Shown here one piece after another: positions 44,542 through 51,954 of a stretch of 64,000 nucleotides of DNA. The notes beneath the pieces were generated by a model. It saw only the letters and a program-made list of their open reading frames with translations. It did no database searches and was not told the DNA's origin. Every line of letters starts with the position of its first letter. Position 1 is the first letter of the stretch. The stretch is from the NCBI RefSeq assembly GCF_014358075.1, contig NZ_JACONT010000009.1:1-64000 (forward strand), given 5' to 3'. Position numbers and translations under genes: made by a program. The stretch comes from Sphingomonas albertensis (GTDB lineage Bacteria; Pseudomonadota; Alphaproteobacteria; Sphingomonadales; Sphingomonadaceae).

Positions 44542-44937
44542 ATGGCTCTGTCAGATTCCATTAAGATCCGGTTGAGGGAGGGCCAGGCGCTTGTATATGC
44601 CGCCCAGGCCGAACAGCGGGGGGTTGGTGTCGCGGCCTACATACGTGATCGCCTCGATCACGCCGACAGGATTTGTGAGGAGCTTGCGAGTCTCCGTGCT
44701 GCCATGATCGACATGGGAGAAACGATGGACGAAATGCGCGATCAGGTAACGGACCGGCCCGGTACGCCTACCCAGGAGACGCAGGCCACCAGCGAGCCCA
44801 GTGCCATTGAGGTCGAGACCCTGCTGCTATTGCGCGCCCTTTCAGCGCCGCAAAAATTGCAGATGGTTACGGCCGAAATCGAGCGACAGGGACTGAAACC
44901 GTTCAAGATACCGGGGCCACCGACAAGGATCCGTTGA
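44542..44937 (+). CDS. Small mobilization-like accessory protein (131 aa)
   Basis: The N-terminus SDSIKIRLREGQALVYAAQA, EQRGVGVAAYIRDRLD resembles the ribbon-helix-helix/MobC-type start of relaxosome accessory proteins. A coiled-coil-like helix follows (ICEELASLRAAMIDMGETMD EMRDQV), then an acidic linker and a C-terminal helix. GGAGG precedes the ATG. It lies beside the structured region at 44118-44541 and opposite a TraC-like gene, so a relaxosome or regulatory role is plausible. No relaxase gene is present nearby, apart from the distant TraA remnant at 24 kb. Confidence 0.6.
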   Translation: MALSDSIKIRLREGQALVYAAQAEQRGVGVAAYIRDRLDHADRICEELASLRAAMIDMGETMDEMRDQVTDRPGTPTQETQATSEPSAIEVETLLLLRALSAPQKLQMVTAEIERQGLKPFKIPGPPTRIR

Positions 44938-44971
44938 GGATTGTGGATCGTCATAAATTATAGGAACCGAT

Positions 44972-45193
44972 GTGTTCAAACGGCTGCCGGATGCTGGCCG
45001 GATCGCTGTAATGCGAGCAGGAAAAGTGACGCCGGAAAGTGCCGGGATTTTGCTAAAGGGGGGATCGGGGCATTGCATTCGTGCGGCTATGACGGACCTT
45101 TGGCGCCAGGTCCGAATAGGCAATATCCTGCTCATAGACGTCGGCGTCGAAGTGCTCGTTCTGCGGGTACTGCAACGCCAAACCAGGCTCTAG
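44972..45193 (+). CDS. Possible small protein of unknown function (73 aa)
   Basis: A frame from GTG 44972, with AGGA 6 nt upstream, encodes a basic N-terminus (FKRLPDAGRIAVMRAGK) and a hydrophobic C-terminal stretch (GNILLIDVGVEVLVLRVL). No family is recognised, and the surrounding 440 bp contain no better frame. It may be a chance frame. Confidence 0.28.
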   Translation: MFKRLPDAGRIAVMRAGKVTPESAGILLKGGSGHCIRAAMTDLWRQVRIGNILLIDVGVEVLVLRVLQRQTRL

Positions 45194-45375
45194 GATATCG
45201 CAAACGGGAACCGCCAGAATCAATAAGCGGTCACGCGCGCGATGATGCCCAGGCGCCTATGAATACGAGATACCACCGAAAACGCGCCCCATCCGGTTTG
45301 TCGAGCAGGTGATAGCTTTATCGTGCTCGCGTGGGGCGTGACGCCAATGGCAAACGTGGGAAACAGGAGACAGGC

Positions 45376-45720
45376 ATGGCAGGCTGGTCGATCACCATCA
45401 TTTGGCAGGCTCCCGAAGATTACCCGCTAAAACTCGATCGCGACGCGGTGCTGGCGAACTGGAAGGTTGGCGCGATGGGCATCAACTGGATCGAGGAGCT
45501 GGTGGAACGCGGGATGGCCCGATGTCTTAAGACTGGTGGGTACCCCAATCTTTATACAGCACCCGCCGGATCGGTCGTGCCGTTGCTTCTCGGCGAGGAG
45601 CTGCCACCGGGGGAGGACGTACCAATGCGTCGCCCGCGCGAGATCATCATAAGGCGGGACGTGTTGGCGCTATGCCCGTCTGACGAAATGCTGACGATTG
45701 CGGTTTGGGATCAAAGCTAA
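45376..45720 (+). CDS. Hypothetical protein (114 aa)
   Basis: ATG 45376 has AGGAG about 9 nt upstream, favouring it over the frame beginning at 45331. The protein is compact: MAGWSITIIWQAPEDYPLKL, a helix NWIEELVERGMARCLKTGGY and a C-terminal beta-rich part ending LTIAVWDQS. It looks like a folded globular domain of unknown family. It precedes the exopolysaccharide priming gene by about 175 bp and may be the last gene of the plasmid backbone. Confidence 0.6.
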   Translation: MAGWSITIIWQAPEDYPLKLDRDAVLANWKVGAMGINWIEELVERGMARCLKTGGYPNLYTAPAGSVVPLLLGEELPPGEDVPMRRPREIIIRRDVLALCPSDEMLTIAVWDQS

Positions 45721-45896
45721 GCGGCTGCACCAAAGGCCTAAATTACTTGGCGGCAGGATCAGCTCCGTCTGCGCCGCCCGCTTTACCTCCGCCCGCTTCA
45801 CCGCCGGCCACATCGAGACTAACGGTCGTTGGATATCCGTGGCATAGGCCGACGCTGGCGGGCAAGCCACTCAATTGGTCCACCGGAACAGACTTG

Positions 45897-47312
45897 ATGA
45901 ATATCCAGAGCAATCGCCGCTACGACAGCGTCGCCAACGCTACAGAATCCCTGATCCTCCCAGACTCCATGATCTCGGTCAAAAATATGGAGACGCGACG
46001 GATCCGCTGTTACGCGGCGTTGGCGGGTGCCGACGTCGTTGCGATCGGATTGGGATTTCTGTTCGCCAATCTGCTGTATCTCGGCACATGGTCCACGCTG
46101 CACGGCACGACGATGCTGAGCGTGCTCTTGCCGATCTATCTCTGGGTCGCGGCGATCAACGGATCGTATAACGGCGCAGTCCTGCGCGATCCGCGGGTCG
46201 GTGCATTCACCGCGATCCGCGCGATCGCGTTCGCGGCCGCGGCGATGCTGATCATCGCCTATTCCTTCAAGGTCGGCGCAGCGTTTTCCCGCTTTGTCTT
46301 CTGGACCGGCACGTTGAGCGCGGCCGGGCTGATCATCGGCGAACGGCTGATCTTGGGTCGGATCATGCTGCGCCGCCTGGGAGGGACGCCGTTCAGCACT
46401 GTCGTGGTGGTCGACGGCATCGCCTGGACTGCGCCGTCGCATGGCATGATCCTCGATGCCGCCCATATCGGGTTCGATCCCACAACCGAGGATCCGCTCG
46501 AATATCACCGGCTCGCCAAGCTCGTCGCGCATGCCGACCGCGTGGTGATCGCATGCCGCGACGACCGCGTGGTCGCCTGGGCGCACGTGCTGAAGAGCAT
46601 GGCGGTCGATGGCGAGATCCTCACGCCCGAGGTCGATCGCATCGGCATGATCGGCGTCAGCCATTACCATAACCACCGGACGCTGGTGGTATCGGCAGGA
46701 CCGCTGCATCTGCGCGATCGCATCATGAAGCGGCTCTTCGACATCGTCGTCTCGGCGATCGCGTTGGTGCTGCTGTCGCCGTTGCTGGTGGGCATCGCGA
46801 TCGCTATCCGTCTCGAATCCCCCGGCGCGGTCCTGTTCCGCCAGCAGCGGATCGGCCGCGACAACACGCTGTTCATGATGCTCAAGTTCCGCAGCATGTT
46901 CGACGACCAGTGCGATGCGACGGCCAGCGTGCTGACGACCCGGAGCGACAGTCGCGTGACCCGGATCGGCCAGTTCATCCGGCGCAACAGCATCGACGAA
47001 TTGCCCCAGCTCATCAACGTGCTGCGTGGCGACATGAGCATGGTCGGGCCGCGGCCGCATGCGTTGTCGGCTCGCGCGGCCGAACAGCTCTATTGGGAAA
47101 TCGACGCGCGTTATCGGCACCGTCATGCGGTCAAGCCGGGCGTGACCGGGCTCGCGCAGATCCGCGGCTTTCGCGGGGCGACGGTTCTGACCGCAGACTT
47201 GACGAACAGGCTGTCGTCCGATCTCGAATATCTGCGCGACTGGTCGATGGGTAAGGATATGTGGATTTTGTTCAGGACCATCTTCGTGATCCGGCATGAC
47301 AATGCCTTCTGA
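45897..47312 (+). CDS. Polyprenyl-phosphate glycosylphosphotransferase (exopolysaccharide priming enzyme)
   Basis: A 471-residue membrane enzyme that transfers the first sugar phosphate to undecaprenyl phosphate, as SpsB/GelB or PssZ do in sphingans. Four N-terminal transmembrane helices (about 40-150), a soluble CoA-like-fold segment, one more membrane helix (KRLFDIVVSAIALVLLSPLL) and the catalytic C-terminal domain follow. Conserved motifs are FRQQRIGRDNTLFMMLKFRS, IRRNSIDELPQLINVLRGDM, SMVGPRPHA and KPGVTGLAQIRGFRG. ATG 45897 is preferred to the frame starting at 45705, which would prefix a low-complexity stretch. The next gene starts before its stop (47296), so both are translated together. 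This starts the exopolysaccharide cluster. Confidence 0.9.
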   Translation: MNIQSNRRYDSVANATESLILPDSMISVKNMETRRIRCYAALAGADVVAIGLGFLFANLLYLGTWSTLHGTTMLSVLLPIYLWVAAINGSYNGAVLRDPRVGAFTAIRAIAFAAAAMLIIAYSFKVGAAFSRFVFWTGTLSAAGLIIGERLILGRIMLRRLGGTPFSTVVVVDGIAWTAPSHGMILDAAHIGFDPTTEDPLEYHRLAKLVAHADRVVIACRDDRVVAWAHVLKSMAVDGEILTPEVDRIGMIGVSHYHNHRTLVVSAGPLHLRDRIMKRLFDIVVSAIALVLLSPLLVGIAIAIRLESPGAVLFRQQRIGRDNTLFMMLKFRSMFDDQCDATASVLTTRSDSRVTRIGQFIRRNSIDELPQLINVLRGDMSMVGPRPHALSARAAEQLYWEIDARYRHRHAVKPGVTGLAQIRGFRGATVLTADLTNRLSSDLEYLRDWSMGKDMWILFRTIFVIRHDNAF

Positions 47313-48324
47313 TCCGACCGTCACCATGTTCGAAACCGGAACCCAGCCGGAAACCCAGCCCGGAACCCAGCAGTGGACGATCGATCCGGCACGCGTGTCG
47401 GTGGTCATCCCGACGCTCAATGCCGGCGCCTATCTGCCGGCGCTGTTGCCGGCGCTGGCAGGGCAGGGGCTTGCCCCCGCACAGTTCCTGATCGTCGATT
47501 CCGAGTCCGACGATGACAGCTGCGCGGCGTTCCGCGCCTTCGGTGCGACGGTCGTGGGCATCGAGCGTCGCACGTTCAATCATGGCGGAACCCGGCAACG
47601 CGCGGTCGAGATGCGGCCCGAGGCCGATGTCGTCGTCATGTTGACGCAGGATGCCATTCCGCAGGCGCCCGATACGATTGCCCGACTGGTCGATGCATTT
47701 GCCGACCCGCAAGTCGGCATGGCCTATGGCCGGCAGCTGCCCCGCACCGTCGCGCGCGGTATCGAGCGGCACGCCCGACTGACCAACTATCCCCCGGCAT
47801 CGGAAACGCGGTCGCTCGAGGATCGCGCGCGAAGCGGCGTGAAGACGGTATTTTGTTCGGATTCCTTCGCCGCCTATCGCACTGCGGCGCTGGCGGCGGT
47901 GGGTGGCTTCCCCGAAGATGCCTTTTTCGCGGAGGACCAGCTGGTTGCCGGCCAGATGCTGATTAAGGGCTGGCGGATCGCCTATCGCGGTGACGCAGAG
48001 GTGATCCACAGCCACGGCTATACGATCGCCGAGGAATTCCGCCGGTATTTCGACGTCGGCGTGTTCCACGGTCGCAATCGCTGGCTGCTCGACACCTTCG
48101 GCAGGGCCGAGGGGGAGGGGCTTCGCTTCATCCGCTCGGAGCTGACCTATCTGGCGCGGCACGACCCGCTGCAACTGCCCTCGGCGGTCACGCGGACCTT
48201 CGCCAAATATGCCGGCTACAAGATGGGCAGCCGCGAGGCCAAATTGTCGAACCGCTGGAAGCAGCGCCTGTCGATGCAACCCTTCTACTGGCGGCAGCGC
48301 GATCGCGCCGAGCGACAGGCCTGA
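47296..48324 (+). CDS. Family 2 glycosyltransferase, rhamnosyltransferase-like
   Basis: A 342-residue GT-A enzyme: VSVVIPTLNAGAYL, acidic pair in LIVDSESDDDS, and RRTFNHGGTRQRAVE, a motif typical of dTDP-rhamnose transferases (FNHGGTRN). TQDAIPQ and FAEDQLVAGQML are the acceptor-site region. A hydrophobic segment is absent, so it acts on a lipid-linked intermediate at the membrane surface. It overlaps the priming transferase by 17 bp and probably adds an early sugar of the repeat unit. The sugar is inferred from the motif. Confidence 0.87.
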   Translation: MTMPSDPTVTMFETGTQPETQPGTQQWTIDPARVSVVIPTLNAGAYLPALLPALAGQGLAPAQFLIVDSESDDDSCAAFRAFGATVVGIERRTFNHGGTRQRAVEMRPEADVVVMLTQDAIPQAPDTIARLVDAFADPQVGMAYGRQLPRTVARGIERHARLTNYPPASETRSLEDRARSGVKTVFCSDSFAAYRTAALAAVGGFPEDAFFAEDQLVAGQMLIKGWRIAYRGDAEVIHSHGYTIAEEFRRYFDVGVFHGRNRWLLDTFGRAEGEGLRFIRSELTYLARHDPLQLPSAVTRTFAKYAGYKMGSREAKLSNRWKQRLSMQPFYWRQRDRAERQA

Positions 48325-48378
48325 GCGACGTCAGGTCGTCCGGGCTGTAGTTAGATCGGCGATTTCCGTGTCGAAACG

Positions 48379-48406
48379 GCAGGACAGCGGGGCTCGGCTG
48401 TCCTGC
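48379..48406. terminator. Strong hairpin after the glycosyltransferase gene
   Basis: GCAGGACAGC (48379-48388) and GCTGTCCTGC (48397-48406) form a perfect 10-bp stem with an 8-nt loop, 54 bp past the gene stop. The following bases are AAAACG, not a T-run, so termination efficiency on plus is uncertain. A palindrome GTACATATGTAC follows at 48456-48467. Confidence 0.45.
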
Positions 48407-48551
48407 AAAACGTGACCGGACCTGAGGGGTGCCGTCGGAATCTACCCTGAAACACGTACATATGTACCATGTATTCCGCGACTTACCGGCGATACAAAGA
48501 TCTCGGTGCAGCTTTTGACGCATCGATTTCAAGGATTTTCGGCCAAACCCC

Positions 48552-48695
48552 ATGCCAGAAAACGATCGCCAATATTATGTCGCCAGGGCTGCCGAGGAGC
48601 GGTCCATCGCAGAAATAACCAGCGACGGATGTGCGAAAGCCGCGCATCTCGAACTCGCCCGTCGGTACGCCGATCTGGCGAACGGCAAGGTCTAG
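48552..48695 (+). CDS. Small conserved helical protein (47 aa)
   Basis: ATG 48552 to TAG 48695 encodes MPENDRQYYVARAAEERSIA, EITSDGCAKAAHLELARRYA, DLANGKV. The YY-x-R-AxEE ... AHxELAxRYxD pattern is that of very small proteins scattered through sphingomonad genomes; I know of no assigned function. It lies in a 500-bp gap between two exopolysaccharide genes. Confidence 0.7.
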   Translation: MPENDRQYYVARAAEERSIAEITSDGCAKAAHLELARRYADLANGKV

Positions 48696-48833
48696 GCGTA
48701 CTTCGCCTTGCCAAACCTTGCCCCGGATCGTGATGCCCAGGTCACCCCAAAGGGCGCCGGCAAGCGCAACTCTCGAGGTCGACCGGCGGGGGCACATTGC
48801 CGATCGTCACGCCCGATAGTCCGCAGCGCTCGA

Positions 48834-49589
48834 TCACTTCGATCGCAGCAGGCGCAGGATCACCGGGCGTTCGAGCGCGGCCATCGTGACGAAACCGGTG
48901 TCGTCGGGATGTACGGGATCCGCCAGCGGAATCCCGCCCTTGTCCTGCGCGCGGGCATAATCGATCACGACGATCCCTGCAGCGGCGATCTCGCCGGACT
49001 TGATCATCGCATTGAGGGCAAGGCGTTCGCGTTCTTTGTCGGGCGGGAAATGGCGCGCCAGGATGGTCCCGACGGCGACCTTCCAGCCGCTGGCTTTCAG
49101 TCCCGTCACATAGGTCCGCAAGGTTCCGTACAGCGCGGGCGCCTTGTCGCCCTGTTCGAGGTCGTTCGAGCCAGCAAGAACGATCGCGACGTTGCGGACA
49201 CCAGGTCGCTTGATCGCGCCGATATCGTTTATCCCCGCGATCGATCCTAGCGTTATGCCGTTGATCCCCTTGTTCACGACATCGACCTTTGTCCCGAAGC
49301 GTTGCTCGAAAAGCGCGGGTCGGGATTTGGTGGCGGGGTCCGAAGACCCCTGCCCGAAAGTGATACTGTCGCCCACGAACACCACTTGGTCGCGCTGCGA
49401 TTTGATGTATGGCGATATCGCTGATGCGGATCCGGTCGCAGCGGCGAGGCCAAGGCCGGTGGCAAGCCAAGCGGCCTTCGCGATGGCAGATCCCCGACCT
49501 AGCCTGCGGTAAATACGGGATATTATGTCGATCGCCTCCGTTGCCACCACCCCGGTCTTTGCATACCCGGCGGGCCCACAGCCCTCCAT
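48834..49589 (-). CDS. Secreted SGNH/GDSL hydrolase of the exopolysaccharide cluster
   Basis: A 251-residue protein with a signal-like segment (about residues 33-58, AAWLATGLGLAAATGSASA), then the SGNH domain: VFVGDSITFGQGSSDPATKS, NKGINGITLGSIAG, VLAGSNDLEQGD and DPVHPDDTGF. The nucleophile Ser, block III Asn and the Asp-x-x-His pair are all present. It is a paralogue of the gene at 275-1081. Opposite in orientation to an acyltransferase whose start is 18 bp away, it may balance acylation and deacylation of the same polysaccharide. The start is uncertain; GTG codons at about residue 14 are alternatives. Confidence 0.87.
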   Translation of the reverse strand: MEGCGPAGYAKTGVVATEAIDIISRIYRRLGRGSAIAKAAWLATGLGLAAATGSASAISPYIKSQRDQVVFVGDSITFGQGSSDPATKSRPALFEQRFGTKVDVVNKGINGITLGSIAGINDIGAIKRPGVRNVAIVLAGSNDLEQGDKAPALYGTLRTYVTGLKASGWKVAVGTILARHFPPDKERERLALNAMIKSGEIAAAGIVVIDYARAQDKGGIPLADPVHPDDTGFVTMAALERPVILRLLRSK

Positions 49590-49607
49590 AATTCGGATCC
49601 GTTAGCA

Positions 49608-50624
49608 GTGCAAGACAAGCGTACATTCCTGCGTATCCAAATATTGCGGTTCATCGCTGCTGCGGTCGTTGTCGCCTATCACGCACAGATCACGACGATA
49701 TCTTATTTCGGGGGCGATGATCCCTACCGTGTACTTGAACTGGGGGTCTACGGGGTCGACCTGTTCTTCGTCATCTCGGGTTTCATCATCGTCTTCATCG
49801 GCTCGAGCCGGGAGACTACGGCGTCGGTGTTCGTGAAGCGCCGAGTCGAGCGGATCGTTCCGATGTACTGGATCATGACCGCCGCGACGTTTGCTCTGAC
49901 GCATATCCCGGGGTTGGCACGAAACGAGGTCTCCGGACCCGGCCACCTTCTCCAGTCGCTGTTGTTCATGTCGTGGGTCAATGGACCGGAGACCTATCCG
50001 GTGTTGAACGTCGGCTGGACGCTCGAATACGAGGTGTTGTTCTATGCAGTCGCCGCGGCGTCGATGGCTCTGACCAAGCGGGCCTGGGCAACGGCCGCGT
50101 TCGTCATGCTCGCGCTGGTCCTGTCGGGGCGGGGAACGTCCTTCTTCCTGCAGAATCCGATCATGATCGAGTTCGTGTTCGGGATGACGATCGGCACGTT
50201 CCTCTACGATCGCCGGCTGTTCCCCTGGATGCTGCTCGGCTGTGTTCTGGTCCTGCTGACCCTGCCGATGAGCGGTGCGGCGTGGCGGGTCTGGGCCTTC
50301 GGGGTGCCGTCGGCCGCGCTGGTCTCGCTCGCGATCTATGCCGATTTTCGCAAACCCTATGCGGGTTTTGTACTGCCCGAGCTCGGCAATGCGTCCTATT
50401 CGATCTATCTCGTCCACGTGATCGCGATATCGTGCGTCTGCAAGGTCGCCTCGGTGGTGATGCCGAACCTGTCGACCGCGATCGGGGTTCCGGTGATATC
50501 GCTGTTCGCGATCGCCGTCGGCTATCTCTGCTATCGGCTGATCGAGCGAAACCTGCTTCGCGTGCTGGGTCGCAGGCGGCGCAAGGCAGCGCTGGTGACC
50601 AATCCCCCCGTCCACGCCGAATAA
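49608..50624 (+). CDS. Acyltransferase family 3 protein (exopolysaccharide O-acylation)
   Basis: A 338-residue integral membrane protein of the OafA/ExoZ type. It starts FLRIQILRFIAAAVVVAYHA with the catalytic His, then LGVYGVDLFFVISGFIIVFI and RRVERIVPMYWIMT, the conserved RR-x-R element. About ten membrane helices follow. These enzymes transfer acetyl or succinyl groups to sugars on the periplasmic side. The start is GTG 49608. It is divergent from the SGNH hydrolase gene. The stop codon lies inside a 15-bp tandem repeat (50613-50654). Confidence 0.88.
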   Translation: MQDKRTFLRIQILRFIAAAVVVAYHAQITTISYFGGDDPYRVLELGVYGVDLFFVISGFIIVFIGSSRETTASVFVKRRVERIVPMYWIMTAATFALTHIPGLARNEVSGPGHLLQSLLFMSWVNGPETYPVLNVGWTLEYEVLFYAVAAASMALTKRAWATAAFVMLALVLSGRGTSFFLQNPIMIEFVFGMTIGTFLYDRRLFPWMLLGCVLVLLTLPMSGAAWRVWAFGVPSAALVSLAIYADFRKPYAGFVLPELGNASYSIYLVHVIAISCVCKVASVVMPNLSTAIGVPVISLFAIAVGYLCYRLIERNLLRVLGRRRRKAALVTNPPVHAE

Positions 50625-50654
50625 CGACACGCCGAATAACGACACGCCGAATAC
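50613..50654 (+). repeat. 15-bp tandem repeat over the acyltransferase stop codon
   Basis: CACGCCGAATAACGA occurs at 50613-50627 and 50628-50642, then a partial third copy (CACGCCGAATAC, 50643-50654). The TAA in the first unit ends the acyltransferase. Slippage here could lengthen or shorten the 3' end without changing the protein before the stop. Confidence 0.8.
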
Positions 50655-50717
50655 ACGACGGTTGGCGCGCTTATGGTGACCCTGGGGCGGCGACCGAACC
50701 GGTAGCCGAGCCTGGGG

Positions 50718-51950
50718 TCAGCGAATGCGGACGTCGCCGATCGTGATCGATTGCGCATCCAGCCGGTCGCGCGTCATCAGCGTGAGCTGTTGTGCAACGC
50801 AGCCGTCGCCTGGGACGTCGAACGTCACGCTGGACAATTCGTCGCTCGCCCCGCGCGCCAGGCGGCGCGGCAGGATCTGCTTGGACGGCAGGCAGGTGAT
50901 CGTCCATCCGGCAGCCGCGGCGCTTGGCGACCCGTCGATCTTGGCGGTCAGGGTATGTTCGCCGGCAGGCAGGATCACCACCTGCGAGGCCAGCGGCGTA
51001 CCGCCCGCGATGTCGGTGGGAATGGTCAGCGACGACCCGCCCGAACCTTCGGCGAAGGTCATGGCGAGATCGGGGTTGAAGACCCATTCGAACCGGCTGG
51101 TCGGTGCGTCGTTGGGCCGCGCAGCCGCGAGTGCGAAATTGCCGTCATAGGGGGACGTCGACAATCGGCTGGCGGGAACCTTGAAGGCGTTCGCCCAGAC
51201 CTGCCGCGCCCGCTGGAACTGGCCGAGATCGATCAGGCGCTCGGCGTAGCTCAGCCATTCGATCGATCCGATCGTCTGGCCACGCGCCTTCATGTCGCGA
51301 AACAGCGCTTCCATGCCTGCGGTCGAGGTCGCGGGGAGGTTCTGGCGGATATCGGCGAAGAACGCACCGCGCCACATCGGCTTGTCGCCGAGACTGTCGG
51401 CAAGCGCACCACGCAAATGAGGCTCGGTGACCGCGGCCCGGAAAAGCGGCTGCGTCAGTTCGCCCGAACGGTTGCGGCGGGCCAGCGCGTCGGCGCGCTG
51501 GATCACCGTGACATAGTCGTCGCGCATGACGGCATCGCGCAGGACCCACAATTGCGTCGGCGTGTCGCGCCAGCCGAGCGCGGCTGCCTGGCGCATGATC
51601 ATGGCGCCTTGGTCGCGCTGCCCGAGCGCCTCGGTCGCGAGGCCGAGCACGCGCATGGCCCGGTCGTTGGTGGGATCGACCAGCAGGATGGACCGGGCGA
51701 GCGCAGCTGCCGGGGCGCGTTGCCCGGCTGCCAACAGGCTCTGCGCCATGATCGACCCGGCCTGGGGATGCGCGGCCGATCCGGTCGCCGTCAGCAGGCG
51801 GGGATCGGAGGATCGGGCCGCCAACGACGCGACGCCAGCCGCGCTGATCTGCCAGCAAAGTCCCGTCCCCAGCAGTACGGCGACGAGCGTACGGGCTATG
51901 CGGCCCGTTTTGCCAGACGTCTTGCGGATGGTTTTACCGGTATCCGGCAT
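50718..51950 (-). CDS. TPR-type exported protein of the exopolysaccharide cluster
   Basis: A 410-residue protein with one N-terminal membrane helix or signal (LVAVLLGTGLCWQISAAGVA). Helical repeats follow (about 60-265, for example SLLAAGQRAPAAALARSILL and RAMRVLGLATEALGQRDQGA), then a C-terminal beta-sandwich (about 280-410) with two Cys (WTITCLPSK, DGCVAQQ). It starts just beyond the Wzc-type kinase stop (GGAG upstream), so it is the last gene of wzy-wza-wzc-TPR. Its role is unknown; assembly or regulation of the export complex is a guess. Confidence 0.78.
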   Translation of the reverse strand: MPDTGKTIRKTSGKTGRIARTLVAVLLGTGLCWQISAAGVASLAARSSDPRLLTATGSAAHPQAGSIMAQSLLAAGQRAPAAALARSILLVDPTNDRAMRVLGLATEALGQRDQGAMIMRQAAALGWRDTPTQLWVLRDAVMRDDYVTVIQRADALARRNRSGELTQPLFRAAVTEPHLRGALADSLGDKPMWRGAFFADIRQNLPATSTAGMEALFRDMKARGQTIGSIEWLSYAERLIDLGQFQRARQVWANAFKVPASRLSTSPYDGNFALAAARPNDAPTSRFEWVFNPDLAMTFAEGSGGSSLTIPTDIAGGTPLASQVVILPAGEHTLTAKIDGSPSAAAAGWTITCLPSKQILPRRLARGASDELSSVTFDVPGDGCVAQQLTLMTRDRLDAQSITIGDVRIR

Positions 51951-51954
51951 GCAT

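Noticed and set aside
45743-45883. A 46-codon minus frame with a Gly/Ala/Asp-rich C-terminus
   Set aside because: The composition is protein-like, but there is no ribosome binding site and it overlaps the leader of the priming transferase; too weak to list as a gene.
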